From Chondrilla cf. caribensis (lineage: Eukaryota > Porifera > Demospongiae > Chondrillida > Chondrillidae), in the NCBI GenBank assembly GCA_964020155.1, contig OZ026564.1, positions 1,412,611 to 1,476,610 on the forward strand: a stretch of DNA of 64,000 nucleotides. Reading direction: 5' to 3'. Numbering within the stretch: the stretch's first letter is position 1; every line of letters starts with the position of its first letter. Positions 11,801-38,782 of this stretch are shown piece by piece. The notes beneath the pieces were generated by a model, which was not told the origin of the DNA, made no database searches, and was given only the letters and a program-made list of their open reading frames with translations. A program made the position numbers and the translations under genes.

Positions 11801-14800
11801 CAGATGATCAAGGATCTCAAGAAAATATGAACATATTTCTGAAAGAGATTGAACTGATGAAGAAAGTGTCTGCGACTGGCAACAACCACATAGTGCAGAT
11901 TATTGGCTGTATACTGTCTGAACCACCAATAGCCATGGTGATGGAATATGTCCCATTTGGTGATCTCCGTAGCAACCTAGTACAGTGGAAAGAGCAGGTA
12001 TATACTTATTGATAGAGTCATTATTGATAGAGTCATTATTGGTTCTATATTATATAATATATTATATCAGTGTTGTGACAATTACAGCATTGTCATTACA
12101 ATTACTCGGATATTCCAAGTATTACCATTACCATTACAATCATTGTGTCATGTAATCAATTTCCATTGCAACTACTTTGAGCAATTACAAATTACTTCTA
12201 TATGTAACAGTTATGTACCATATTGTAGGGCTAATTGTTTTGAGGTCCTCAATTTTAGCATTTCATGTATACTAAAATATAGACTTGCGGTTACCCAAGT
12301 GAGGCATAGAATATACATAATATGCATCTCATGTAAAAGTGTGTGCTGTTTAGAGGAGAGGGAGTGAATGAAACTGGATGTAATTGTGTGATTTCACAAG
12401 AAATTTGACTGATATCAACTACCATTACAATTACTCCAGCTAAAGGAATGACAATTATGATTAAATTGCGATTACTTAGAAATGTGGAATTAATTACAGC
12501 TAATTGCAATTACTGTTATATTATATAATATATTCCAACCTGCATGTTGACATCCATGTACTTGTAATATCGATAATAATTGTTATGAAGATAAAGTGCC
12601 TAGATATTCAATTTAAATACGTAATAGGTAATAGGTAATACAATTATAAATTTGTAGATTGAGTTAGAAAGATTTTGCAAAAATCTACGAGATGTCAAGG
12701 ACACATTGTTTGGCTATAATAATATTTATGCATCATGCTGCAGCTCAAAACTTGGAAAACATCAGTAGATAACCCCTGCGATCATGCTGATTATTCTTAT
12801 TCAAGAGAATCCCTTGAAGAATCTGATCTTTGGTCTTTTGCTCATCAGATTGCCACTGGCATGGTTAGTTACTGATCATAAATTGATATATATATATCTT
12901 GAAACATTGCCACATTGCCACATTGCTTCACACTATAATAACTATTGTATTGGATGTTACTTGCACTGTACAATTATGACTGAATTTGTGTATTCTTTTA
13001 ATTCCACTAGAGATTTTTAGCATCACTAAATGTTATTCACAGAGACCTTGCCTGTCGAAATGTACTAGTTGGCAATGGGAAACTCTTGAAAATATCAGAT
13101 TTTGGTCTTTCCAAGGAAATAGATGGACTGTATGCTTCATCCACCAACACCAGGCTGCCAATAAGATGGATGTCCCCAGAAGCTATAACTCATCGATTCT
13201 TTTCTGAAAAGTCCGATGTGTAAGCTCTCCTCTCACACTATACATAATTATATATACATGTACAGCAGAACCTTGTTGAAATGAACTTCAAGGGACCCAT
13301 AAAATACAGTGGCACTCAAAAGAAAGTTGCCATTTGTGCAATAGTTTAAAATGGCGTCAACGAGCCGCGTTTATTTCATTGGTGAAAATACTATACAATA
13401 TGAAATTTTGCAGCAGCATCAGACTACGTACAGGTACTCAAGAACAGCCTTCTTCCATTCTTACATTGTTTTCCAGAAGGAGAGAAAAATTTCCAACATG
13501 ATAACACACCGATTCACACAGCCAAACAAGTATCCCAATTTTTCGAACAAGCTCAAATGTTTGTAATGGAATGGCCTCCACAATCTCCAGATCTAAATCC
13601 TATTGAACATTTATGGTATGCAATTGACCGTATGACAAGACTACGTATGGCAGAGAGTAACAGTGGGATAAATTTAGAAAGCTTGTACCATTGTTTACAG
13701 GAACATGGTCAAATGTTTCCCCTGATATGCTATTTAACTTAGTACAGTCTATACCTAATAGAATTAACGCAGTTATTCAAGCAAAGGGTGGACACACTCC
13801 ATATTAACCAGCTCCAGCATTTTTTATTACCTTTGTTTGTTCAGTCTAAATTCTGAAAATGATTATATATTCCAAAAGAGATACAATTCGTCAGTCAATT
13901 TACTAACGTCTTTGTCGCCCAACCGCAATTTTTTCATATTGGCAACTTTGAGCGCCACCGTATGTTCGTATTATCAGAAGTTTTCATTATCAGTATCAAT
14001 GTATATAAATATTGATGACTGCTTTTTCACCAATACCGATATCATGACAGACTTCGAATTGACTAAGCCAAACCGTGCTGCACCTAAAATCATCATACCG
14101 AACTCATTGGCGAGTTCTTCAGCTTAAGAGCAGGTCCTAAATACGTGTTTGAAGATCACGTGAACTTTAACCAAGACATAAGACTTCCTTAGACTTCTGG
14201 ATAAGCTGTTCAGTGCATGATTTTCTTCAAAGGTAGAAAACTGGATTGCTTGCTTATACTGCCTATATAATACTGTCTATATTCTTCATAATTGTTGACA
14301 GGGTGGACTTTGGAATGCTTAATTTCGTGCAATTTTAACCCTAGAACCGTGCGGTACCTCAGAGAGCCACTCACCTTCCTGTAGGATATCAACGTTTGTT
14401 TTAACTGAGAGGGCGTTTTCTTTGCAGATGTCATATATTATATTAATTGTCTGATATACAACGAATTCTCTTCCCCAGAATTTCTCACTGATATTGGTGT
14501 TCGTATTAAACTAACTAGTTAACACTATGTTGATACAGAAACCAACAGAAACTGGGAAAATTGTTTGTGTGAAGCAGACATTCACATTAAATGCGTTTGT
14601 TTTAACGAGGTTCAACTGTATATATAGTAAAATAATATTATACATTATTAATTTATATATATTATATATATATATATATTGTGTGTGTGCTTGTTTGACA
14701 ATGTGTGTTAAGTTTTACAAGTTATCAGTAGCTACCATGAATGAAAATATTATTGATAATTAAAATATGGAAACCTGCAATTGCCCCAGTAAACATGGAC

Positions 14801-16413
14801 TGCCCTGTAATAGTGTCATATTTGAGATTTTGCATGCTGATATGGTACTTAGTGAACTTGACATATCACAATGTTACGGAATCATAGAGTATCCAAATGT
14901 AAATCGTAGTCATCAAAATTTGCACATAGTTATTGTAATTCCATTGTAGCAGAATTGTAGTCCTCTTCTTCTGTATAAATAGTCTGTTATACATAATAAT
15001 AATTATTGAATTGTAGCCTAATTGTAATTCGACTGTGGTGGAATCATAAACGTTCCTAGTTTTCTTCAACTCTATCTCAATAATTATTGTGAGGACATCA
15101 CAATCTAATGTGAATTTATCACAATGTATCGTAATGGCGCCAACATTACATTATATGTCAAGCAAAACTAATTCCAACAGCCAATATTCTCCATGAAGTT
15201 TATGCACATATCACATGTACAGTAACAGTAACTAGAAAAATATTTGAATTTATTTCTTCTTCAGATGGTCTTATGGTGTATGCTTGTGGGAGATATGTAC
15301 TTGGGGTAAGTGAAATTCTTGATTAAAACTTCGAATTCTGGTGGTATTCTGTGTTGCCACTGTCTACAATGCAAAAAAGATTCTAGTAGCCTTAAAATGT
15401 TATACAATCTCTGAAGGATACATCATAATATGAATAACTGATTTTTATATATGTAGGGGAGGTTCCATACGGATGCATTTCAAATCCTGAGGTAGCCAAA
15501 GCAATAGCAGCATCAGTACTACTGGAAAGACCACGAACATGTAGTGATGAAATGTGAGTATAGGTATATGTCAGGTTAATTACTGATAGAATGCCAATTA
15601 TATCCACTAGAATATACATAGTAGGTATTATGGCAAGTGCCAGCCTGTTGGTGAAATATAATAATTTTCTGCTGCTCTCATTATAATATAATATCCCTTG
15701 AATCAGAGTGTTCTATCACATTCTGCCCCTTTTCTCCAGCTATGATTTGATGTTGCGTTGTTGGAAAATGAAATCAAGTGAACGCCCAACATTTGCTGAA
15801 ATCAAAGAGTACTTAGAGGGTCTCATTGAAAACAAAATGCCAAATGCTTACTACTTAGCATTGCCAATGGATCCTCTTCTAAAAGGTTAGCTCAAGATTC
15901 TGTTCATGGTGCATGATCAAAGAAGCACATGCGATAAGGAATGTCTTCTATAGTTAGCATATGCATGTATATTATTATAATTGTATGCAGACAATATCCA
16001 GCAAATTATTCATTGCTAATAGTAATTGAATGCAATATTCAAGTGCTCTAAAATGCATCTCATTGATCATGACTGACTTGTACAAAATGAACTATTTCAG
16101 AAGGAATTATTGTTATATAGTGTTTATACATTACTGGAACTTTTAGATAGTTCTGTTCATATGTGAGACATTTGCTACGTAGCTTTAACAAATTTCTATT
16201 ATTGTGTACAAATACTGCCGAGGTATAGATGTGTGCCCTTCAGCTATTGCATATTGAGATCACGAAATTTGTCATTGATTTCACTTCAATACACATTCAG
16301 ATAACCCCACAGCTACAACTGCACTTGAGGACACTATTAGATCTGAGATGACAGGAGATGAGGATCAAGATACACTTGGCTTGGAACTGATCTTCTCTGA
16401 AGCTGATTACTGA
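411..16413 (+). CDS. RTK-1: Calx-beta receptor tyrosine kinase (5' end outside window)
   Basis: A spliced gene for a membrane receptor that should phosphorylate tyrosines in the cytoplasm in response to an unknown ectodomain ligand. Exons read from splice sites and phase: 411-557, 1051-1278, 3021-3158, 3913-4119, 4561-4707, 5343-5570, 9084-9228, 9405-9638, 10814-10958, 11093-11129, 11211-11448, 11804-11997, 12744-12863, 13011-13219, 15265-15305, 15457-15553, 15740-15885, 16301-16413 (stop TGA). Order: Calx-beta domains, one transmembrane helix, short juxtamembrane segment, complete tyrosine kinase, acidic tail. Every kinase splice phase agrees with RTK-2. Odd: exon 9084-9228 has a +1 frameshift, a further Calx half-exon at 10716 is truncated, and several kilobases of transposon relics sit in the ectodomain introns. 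Because the Calx exons are phase 1-1, skipping damaged ones keeps frame, so the gene may still be expressed. First exons are missing from the window. Confidence 0.85.
1991..2690 (-). pseudogene. Tc1/mariner transposase relic, 3' half (copy 1)
   Basis: Read on the minus strand, the end of the frame gives FEEDGGPTGY and a stop. Upstream lie SPDLNPIE-like residues, a DNDPKHT motif and IFTDKSTVQL, the DDE landmarks of Tc1/mariner transposases. A nonsense codon before the SPDLNP motif is shared with the copy at 6265-7331, so the element was dead before the duplication. The N-terminal part is replaced by a GT repeat. Confidence 0.8.
2711..2868. repeat. (GT)n microsatellite
   Basis: About 155 bases of nearly pure GT with a few interruptions, at the breakpoint of the tandem duplication. 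It creates spurious Val-Cys and Thr-His open frames on both strands. Confidence 0.95.
3021..4119 (+). CDS. RTK-1 Calx-beta domain B (half-exons 3021-3158 and 3913-4119)
   Basis: The N-half exon (46 codons) reads VVVVEFNQTRYSVDEDAG and ends with LFTDGTATG. The C-half exon (69 codons) reads SVDYTSTPVVATFAKG, then IIDDNQFERDEDF and ends VTILDQG. The IIDDN acidic turn and the DED motif are typical calcium-site positions of Calx-beta. Both exons are phase 1-1 with AG/GT borders. This domain lies between the two copies of the tandemly duplicated domain and is more diverged than they are from each other. Confidence 0.8.
3431..3725. repeat. Foldback repeat in RTK-1 intron
   Basis: Two arms of about 55 bases face each other (about 3508-3562 and 3653-3708), around the words CCATGGGTTCAAGAG and CTCTTGAACCCATGG. 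A related sequence continues to about 3830 and recurs at 27306-27580 and 32735-32960, so this is a dispersed intronic family. Confidence 0.75.
4561..5570 (+). CDS. RTK-1 Calx-beta domain C (half-exons 4561-4707 and 5343-5570)
   Basis: Duplicate of the 411-1278 domain, with the same exon lengths (147 and 228 bases) and phase 1-1. Substitutions keep both frames open, for example ANILIANDRVPEGDEQF in place of ANIPIANDRVPEDDEHF. Conserved length and frame suggest both copies were kept in the transcript. Confidence 0.8.
5025..5194. mobile_element. 170-bp MITE with TA target duplication
   Basis: Ends are CAGTGGCACCTCTCTA and TAGAGAGGTTCCACTG, near-perfect inverted repeats flanked by TA at 5023-5024 and 5195-5196. 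The interior repeats GAGGT words. The site is empty in tandem copy 1. It encodes no protein; it is probably mobilised by a Tc1/mariner enzyme. Confidence 0.85.
6265..7331 (-). pseudogene. Tc1/mariner transposase pseudogene (fuller copy)
   Basis: On the minus strand the N-terminus from 7331 has a helix-turn-helix region (MPLTDYQRKRIISLNLES, then TVQRTIQRWKETG). A DDE region follows, with IFTDKSTVQLENH near 6820, DNDPKHTSCY near 6555 and SPDLNPI near 6475, ending FEEDGGPTGY. The reading frame breaks several times between the helix-turn-helix and DDE parts, and there is a nonsense codon just before SPDLNP. The element is not active. No clean terminal inverted repeats were identified. Confidence 0.8.
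7583..8351 (+). pseudogene. BEN-domain-like protein, broken
   Basis: An ATG at 7583 opens a 115-codon frame (QVKWMEGRSKGTHSWIKRSD) closed by double TAA at 7928-7933. The same frame then resumes with an amphipathic segment, SGRLDELERHVASLQ. Near 8150 the frame shifts by one, giving SRRNLAARLAIRIFPAGERI, then a Cys pair and KALNGVKLKAI. The last part resembles the BEN fold pattern (hydrophobic helix, Phe-Pro, Ser/Gly turn, LxxxKLxAI), a DNA-binding or chromatin module. The in-frame stops and frameshift suggest a pseudogene sitting inside an RTK-1 intron. The BEN assignment rests on pattern only. Confidence 0.5.
9084..9638 (+). CDS. RTK-1 Calx-beta domain D (half-exons 9084-9228 and 9405-9638), first exon frameshifted
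   Basis: The N-half exon matches RTK-2 exon 27949-28092 (ESVGVF, SNPFANNASV, FEDITAKG) but is 145 bases long rather than 144. One extra T after TTCATC shifts the frame. The C-half exon (234 bases, open) reads GIDYRNTDVVVTFEAGSNFS and ends GYRNLNKTDPMDVEITIEDE. If the first exon is included, translation ends early. If both halves are skipped, frame is kept. Confidence 0.75.
9935..10025. repeat. Short hairpin repeat
   Basis: The sequence around TGGCTCATTTCAATTGGTT is followed after about 20 bases by its near reverse complement (AACCAATTTAAATGAGCC). Probably a small MITE in an RTK-1 intron. Confidence 0.7.
10716..10780 (+). pseudogene. Truncated Calx N-half exon in RTK-1
   Basis: After an AG acceptor the sequence reads DATIRFENSSYYTYESVGVF, then jumps at GAAG to sequence that in RTK-2 lies about 1.37 kb further on, next to the transmembrane exon. 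The rest of this exon, its intron and the C-half exon are missing. It has no donor, so it is probably skipped. Confidence 0.8.
10814..10958 (+). CDS. RTK-1 transmembrane exon
   Basis: Encodes DTASIGTIENDRT, then a hydrophobic helix (VLITAIVTGIVAVIAVSTLL and following residues) and a stop-transfer cluster RKRRRPFR. It ends in phase 2 before GTAAGT. RTK-2 uses the acceptor CCCCCAG. Here that AG is mutated to GG, and a TAG three bases downstream keeps phase 1, costing no frame. Confidence 0.85.
11093..13219 (+). CDS. RTK-1 juxtamembrane and kinase N-lobe to activation segment (exons 11093-11129, 11211-11448, 11804-11997, 12744-12863, 13011-13219)
   Basis: Kinase landmarks in order: glycine loop GHLGKGQFG, beta-3 lysine in VAVKYLK, alpha-C glutamate in FLKEIELMKK, hinge MVMEYVPFGDLRSNL, a short polar kinase insert, then LWSFAHQIATGM, catalytic VIHRDLACRN, KISDFGLSKE, an activation-loop tyrosine in DGLYASSTNT and RWMSPEAI. 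HRDLACRN is the tyrosine-kinase form of the catalytic loop. The 11804 acceptor restores the split Asp codon (G|AT). All catalytic residues are present. Confidence 0.88.
13307..13960 (+). mobile_element. 654-bp defective Tc1/mariner element in RTK-1 intron
   Basis: It is flanked by TA (13305-13306 and 13961-13962). Ends are CAGTGGCACTCAAAAG and its imperfect inverse near 13940-13960 (AACTTTGAGCGCCACCG). Inside is a transposase fragment: FQHDNTPIHTAK and SPDLNPIEHLWYAIDR, the second and third catalytic blocks. The N-terminal half is missing. The matching intron of RTK-2 has an intact empty TA site (near 23397), so this copy inserted after the inverted duplication or was lost precisely from RTK-2. 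Confidence 0.88.
15265..16413 (+). CDS. RTK-1 kinase C-lobe and tail (exons 15265-15305, 15457-15553, 15740-15885, 16301-16413)
   Basis: Reads VWSYGVCLWEICTWGEVPYG, then LMLRCWKMKSSERPTFAEI (the CW...RP motif of tyrosine kinases) and EYLEGLIENKM. The tail contains NAYYLALPMDPLL, a possible phosphotyrosine site, and ends in an acidic stretch finishing SEADY and TGA. No polyadenylation signal was pinned down. From 16414 to 17333 there is only 3' flank shared with the other arm. Confidence 0.88.
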
Positions 16414-17324
16414 TCCAGTTAATAGACATGGTCAATATATGAATCTGCAAGGATCACTAATTGCTACATCATGGCTACTAATACAATATATACCATAGTT
16501 ATGTGGCTTCCACATTAAATGCTCCCAGTAATAATCATAGCAACACGTAGAATTATTTAGTCACAATATTATGATTATCAATTGCTTCATTATTACATAA
16601 TTACTGTCTGCATTTGACATAACTCGCGGTACATTAATGAATATTATTAATCTACATTAATTTGCTCTTGTTATCAAGTATGTTCCATAGCTATTAACAG
16701 CTACATTTGTATGATATAATAAGCAATTACATGATTATAGAAATGTCCCCCGTCTTGTATATTTTACAGTTATTGCTGCTATATAGACAGATGTGTCTTA
16801 ATTATACAATTAGACATATTGATCGAAACATTCATGAATGTCAATACTAAATTGTCTGGGAATATGTGTAGTCACAGACCTGCCAGAGCTGAACCAATGT
16901 AGATATTACCAACGTAATCAATTTCCTTGTGAACACAACTTGGTGGTGTCAGTGAATGAGAGCTCTTGTCAACATCACTTTTTACCTTAAAAAAAGGGTT
17001 TTTTTTAGATTCAGTGAACTTTGACAGGTTTCTGCTTTCTTTGACTTTATCAGTATGGGACATCACCTAAAACCCTAAAACCCCCGGCCCTCCCTCCCTA
17101 AAACACCCATTGCATGTACAAGCATGTCAAACCTTGCATGGCTCATGCATCATGTAATTCTCAACAAGGCACACATCCCATACAGTGCAATGGAATGTAT
17201 ACGTGTTTGGTGTATGCATGGCACATGTTTCAGAGACAGACAGACATTGAAGATCCTCCAGCTACAACTACCCCAGGACACGACCAGGAGCATATACGAG
17301 TATGTAAACTTGGTGTACGCTCCA

Positions 17325-20300
17325 TGGTCAACAATGTTCCCTCCACTGGTAAATCAGCACATGCAACAGATGATTTATACAGCCAAGTGGCCAATGCATG
17401 GTACTAGTACTGATACAGCCACTGGTATGAACACACTGAAATCTCAATAGACAGCAAGTGGGTGGGGGTGGGATTACAACTGGTAGGGAGTCAGTGGGTG
17501 TGTATCACAACCTTACATAGTGCTGAGACTTCACCCCTATGCAGATGTAAGGAAATGTTCTACTACTGTTCTAAAATCTACTATAGAGTGCATTCTTACA
17601 CACTTGAGAGTGCACATGTACACATATATTCACACACACAGCACTGAGTCACACATTACAACAAGCATCCACAGATGTGCCTGGTTGGTGTGCCTACATC
17701 ACACCTGTATTGGATCAAGGATACTCATTAGTCTCTATAAAGAAAGAAGTATAGGTTATAATCGGCTTCTAAACTGATCGTTTAAGCGCCTCCATACGTG
17801 GATATCGTACAACGAGGAGTGAGGTTATGCTGCATCTAAACAGATGCTAAATGCTCTGAAGATTCCAAGTGACTGTAAACTATTCGAATACTTCAGCAAT
17901 GGATACTTTTTGGAGGTTAACAGGTAGTTTCCGTGTTAGAAAATGACACGTATCTGTATTTTCCCACCATACTAAAATATAGGGCGATATAGATCTGTAT
18001 GAAATATACAGACACGATAAATCCTTTGATGTGGTCACACATCAGTTTAGAAAGTGAGAATATAGAAATCACTTGTAATATATACGACACACTGTTTTAT
18101 GCACTCTCATGCACACACACAGACACATACATACAGTGTGGGACATCATGATTCAAAGCAGGTACCCAGCTGCAGGGCAGGTTCAAAAGAAGGCAGGTGA
18201 TCAACATGTGTGTATTAATATAATAACTGCCAAGGAAACCAACACTGGCATAAGTTTATGTTTATGGTTTCGATCGAAATGTACAATGTACTAAGGCAGG
18301 ATTTGAAGAAGAGGAAGGTATAGTTTCCATACATGGTTTGCTCAATACATACAATGTTTATTCTGTATACACACAATTGATATGGCATGAGGGCATCCAG
18401 TTGTGTGGTTATCCTGGTGGGAAGGTATCCAAGTAAGCTGGTAAAAAGGTATAGGTGCATGGAAATCTGTGGCATCATCTAAACAGAAATTCCCCAAATC
18501 AGTACACTTTGAAGTCCGAGGCACAACACCGATCTGCATTGCGAGTTATATTATGTCGGCCGAAATAAATTGAATCTGCCAGATTGAAAGAAAATGATAT
18601 TGGCGGCAATGTCCGCTAAAATATGCTTTACAATATTATTGCATACTATGCAAACTAAAAACCTGGCTAACGTATATGCTTACTGATCATATCATGTAGT
18701 TATAAGTCTGGATTGATGAAGAGTATACATGCCAATTTCTATATTTATAGGAATTCAAATGAGATACATTTTGCTACAGTAACATAAAACTTATGATAAT
18801 TCATTGATATCTATTATCTAATTGTGCGTGTACTGTCTTCAAAAGGATCTCAACTTACTGCACATAGGTTGTCCAACGAACAAAATCGAAAGTAATGTAC
18901 AATTGACCTCCCTCCCGATAATGAACTCAAGCATACTTCTACGCGAATAGAATACATACACCATCACACTAGCTGATAGAACTTCTTAAGGTGACCAGAA
19001 GGGACTGGAGGACAAACAGCAACTTACTGCTTCATAATCAATAATCACAGCATTAACTGATGCTAAAACTGTCGTGCGTAGTAGATGGCACTATGATGGC
19101 ACGCGCGATGAAAGTGGAGTCGAGTGTTGTGAGCCACTGAATTTGCAAGACAGGTCATCTTCAACCAATGGAATTGTGGATCACTTGTATTCCAGTCTAT
19201 ATATATATATCTTCTTTGACTTGGTGGTTGATATGGTCTGTAAACAGGTATGGAGTTTTCGTGATAGATGTCGTGTTGCGCATTAGAGCGTCAGTTCAAT
19301 GGTGATACCACGTGTAACTGCGCATGTGCCGTTCTGTATTGATTAGGAGGGATAATGCACGCCCCATCGCGCCATATTGAAACGATGACGTCATAGACCG
19401 CACCCACTTCGCATGACGATGTCATTGATGAGAAATACTATGAGTAGGGTATAAGGGTAAGGGTTGGAAGAATTTCGAAACTGGTTTTTGAGAGCATGTA
19501 GGAGCTTATAAGAGCTATGGGTGTCTATATCGTTAATATGTTTTGACATAATATGTTTATACATGACAGTGTACAGTACTCTGCATGGATTTTAATTTGG
19601 CACCATAACCATGGAAACAGAATGTATGTCATTTATGTCACCTTTAAAAGGATACACAGGGAATAAAACCTTCATTTGGGATACCGAAGAGGAAAAGGAT
19701 CTATTTTGTGTGTATCCTTCTATAATCATACAGGATATGTAGCAATTACAATATGTAAATAAATATGGAAATGCAATTATAATAAATATAGTAAAGAAAA
19801 TGTGCTACAGCCTAATATGGATGCCCAATAATAGTTCTGGATGCATATGCTGATCTTCTGACAAATTAAAGTTTCAAATATTGAGGATCTACTGTGTTCT
19901 GCTAGCAGGTGATATTCAGAGCATCTTTCCCTATAGTGCTCCGGAGGTTTATACTGCTCCAGGAATGATATCATATGTAACAAGTATTATGCTCAACTAC
20001 AGTTGCATGTATTGCAATTGCAGAATGATTGATAGACACAAGCTATCTATGTACAAGTCAATTCATTTTTTATTATGAACAATTCTTACATTCAAATCCA
20101 TGTATTTGCGGAATAATTAGAATGTTGAACACTCATGATAAAAAACCAAACTGTACGTTCAGGAGTTTGTTACATCAGAACAATTTCCTATGACGTACTG
20201 CATAGCACATAGCTGAGATTATTACTTTGTTATATTGAAAAAAATTGTTGTAGAGGAGTTTGTGTGAGAGTGTTCAACTCTACTACTTTTGTAGCTAACA

Positions 20301-20405
20301 CTGGAGGCAGCCACAATATAATGCATGCTGCATTTATATTTTAAATATTATATATAATAATATATCAACGAGAAATTATAATAATTCAAACGTTTGAAAT
20401 ATTAC
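17325..20405. repeat. Spacer block between the inverted arms (second copy at about 46205-49130)
   Basis: About 3 kb without a recognisable gene, repeated in direct orientation near 46.2-49.1 kb. It includes the AT-rich 18.6-20.4 kb stretch and short frames with no family resemblance. A 65-codon frame at 19881-20078 is open in both copies, but its three codon changes are all replacements. I regard the block as a non-coding duplicated segment. Confidence 0.75.
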
Positions 20406-20410
20406 ACGTG

Positions 20411-20600
20411 CCAACCCGAGGTACATGTACACACAATACTACCAACCCAAGGTACATGTACACACAATACTACCAACCCGAGGTACATGTACACACAATA
20501 CTACCAACCCGAAGTACATGTACACACAATACTACCAACCCGAGGTACATGTACACACAATACCACCATCCCGAGGTACATGTACACACAATACTAACAA
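20411..20600. repeat. Minisatellite, about 31-bp unit, about 6 copies
   Basis: The unit contains GAGGTACATGTACACACA and ACTACCAACCC. It sits exactly where homology to the 46-49 kb spacer copy ends, after ATTACACGTGC. That second copy has no minisatellite there. Confidence 0.92.
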
Positions 20601-20757
20601 ACTTTAAACTGAAACAGTGCAAAGTTGTAGCAACTATGTTTATAGACTGCTTTCGTAATGACGTCATACACTTACAGTTTATTCGTGTGGAAGCCTACTG
20701 TTGGCAAAAAGGTATAATGGCGAGTACGTAAAAGTGTCTATTTCGTCGATTTCGACC

Positions 20758-20840
20758 ATGCCGGTTAGTTGTTGTGCCGTGAATTGTATCAACAGGTTTA
20801 CTGCAGGCTCTGGCATAGGATTCTATCGTCCGTTGCATGC
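20758..20840 (+). pseudogene. THAP zinc-finger N-terminus, truncated
   Basis: From ATG 20758 the frame reads MPVSCCAVNCINRFTAGSG followed by IGFYRP. This is the start of a THAP finger (CxxxC pair, NR, then F and P), a DNA-binding domain also found in P-element-type transposases. The frame runs into a G-rich tract and the inverted-repeat boundary near 20895, so the second half with Cys/His and AVPTIF is missing. A CRE-like TGACGTCA at 20659-20666 may be its old promoter. Confidence 0.65.
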
Positions 20841-21834
20841 GACAATTAACGGGGGGGGGGCGTGGGGGGTGGTATCTCAATACAATGTGGGGGGTTGACA
20901 ATGGAGTGTACACCAAGTTTACATACTTGTATATACTCCTGGTTGTGTCCTGTGGTAGTAATACCTGGAGGATCTACAATGTCTGTCTGTCTCTGAAACA
21001 CGTGCTGCACATACACCATACACACATATATATTCCATTGCACTGTATGGGATGTGTACCTTGTTGAGAATTGCATGATGCATGAGCCATGCATGCAAGG
21101 TTTGACATGCTTGTACATGCAATGGGCGTTTTAGGGAGGGAGGGCCGGGGGTTTTAGGGTTTTAGGTGGTGTCCCATGCTGATGAAGTCAAAGAAGGCAG
21201 AAACCTGTCAAAGTTCACTGAATCCAAAAAACCCTTTTTTCAAGGTAAAAAGTGATGTTGATAAGAGCTCTCATTCACAGACACCACCAAATTGTGTTCA
21301 CAAGGAAATCAATTACTTTGGTAATATCTACATTGGTTGAGCTCTGGCAGGTCTGTGACTCCACACATCCCCCTCAGAAAAATTAGTATTGGCATTTATT
21401 AATGTTTCAATCAATAATATGTCTACTTGTATAATTAAAATACATCTGTCTATATAGCAGCAATAACTGTAAAGTGTACAAGACGGGGGACATTTCTATA
21501 ATCATTATGTAATTGCTTATATATTATGTCATACAAATGTAGCTGTATAGCTATGGAACATACTTGATAACAAGAGCAAATTAATGTAGATTAATAATAT
21601 TCATTAATGTACTGTGAGTTATGTTGAAATGCAGACAGTTATTAAGTAATAATGAAGCAAGTGATAATCATAATATTGTGACTAAATAATTCTACATGGG
21701 TTGCTATGAGTATTACTGGGAGCATTTAATGTGGAAGCCACATAACTATGGTATATATATTGTATATGTAGCCACGATGTATAGCAATTAATGATCCTTG
21801 CAGATTGATATATTGGCCATGTTTATTGACTGAA

Positions 21835-38158
<16,324 letters not shown>

Positions 38159-38237
38159 CTTTCTGTTGATACTATGTATGTGTCCCTTGGAAGTACTGCA
38201 CAGAGAAGAAAATTATGTAACATGTTCAGTGCTAATA

Positions 38238-38450
38238 CGGTACTTTCAGTAAAAAAAACTGAACGTACTTCGGGCGTACCCATACCCGTTTTTTAACCGT
38301 ACGTAGTCGACATGTACCTAACCCGTAAATGTGTGACCCGTGCTTCTACTGCAGTATTTAGCAAGTGAGAATTACTCTGCATGACGTCATAACGACTACG
38401 TGATCATTCTTGCGCAAAAGTGGTGTAAATTGATCTTGAGAGACGGAACA
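38238..38450. mobile_element. Truncated relative of the 50352-50987 element
   Basis: It starts after TA with CGGTACTTTCAGTAAAA and follows the 50.35-kb element for about 200 bases with substitutions. The other end is missing. It lies just upstream of the RTK-2 start, in the likely promoter region. Confidence 0.75.
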
Positions 38451-38569
38451 GAATAGTTTATTCGGCTTATGTTAAACAACGATTTTTTTACTACAGACGA
38501 ATAGGGAAGTCCTACAGGAGCATAATCAATCTATTGGGAGACGAGGGATACGCGGTAACAAATTCGGGG

Positions 38570-38782
38570 ATTTCGAGCTTAATCCAATCGAATGCCTTTG
38601 GCACAAGCTCAAAGAGTATTATCAGACGAAGGGTAAAACCGAGAACAAAGCAAGAACTGATTGATGGTATTTTGGAGTTTTAGGAGACAGTCGATGTACA
38701 GAAATGCCGCAAGTACATCAACCACCTTAGGAAAGTGATTCCTCATGTGATTGAAAGTATAGGCCAAGCAACCGGCTATTAA
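38570..38782 (+). pseudogene. Tc1/mariner transposase C-terminal fragment
   Basis: LNPIECLWHKLKEYYQTKG, then after a frameshift and an internal stop, DVQKCRKYINHLRKVIPHVI, ending with a stop at 38780. The NPIE..W block is the third catalytic region. It is a different lineage from the copies at 1991 and 6265. Confidence 0.75.

Larger units (their letters stand above)
10170..17333 (+). repeat. Left arm of a 7-kb inverted duplication
   Basis: This segment holds the last Calx remnant, the transmembrane and kinase exons and 3' flank of RTK-1. It is present in reverse complement at about 20895-28630. Exon lengths correspond one to one (194, 120, 209, 41, 97, 146, 113 bases). Differences include a 654-bp transposon only on this arm and a deletion of about 1.37 kb on this arm. 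Confidence 0.9.

Noticed and set aside
12650..12720. Extra kinase-insert exon in RTK-1
   Set aside because: Open for a short stretch but no donor in phase; exons 11804-11997 and 12744-12863 join in phase 0 without it.
12986..13207. 73-codon frame repeated near 23492-23713 as a gene
   Set aside because: It is the wrong frame of the kinase catalytic exon (HRD and DFG frame).
17066..17110. Telomere-like AAAACCCTAAAACCC
   Set aside because: Only two irregular units, shared by both inverted arms; not a TTAGGG array.
20394..20731. CRISPR-like array
   Set aside because: Direct tandem minisatellite without spacers, in an animal genome.
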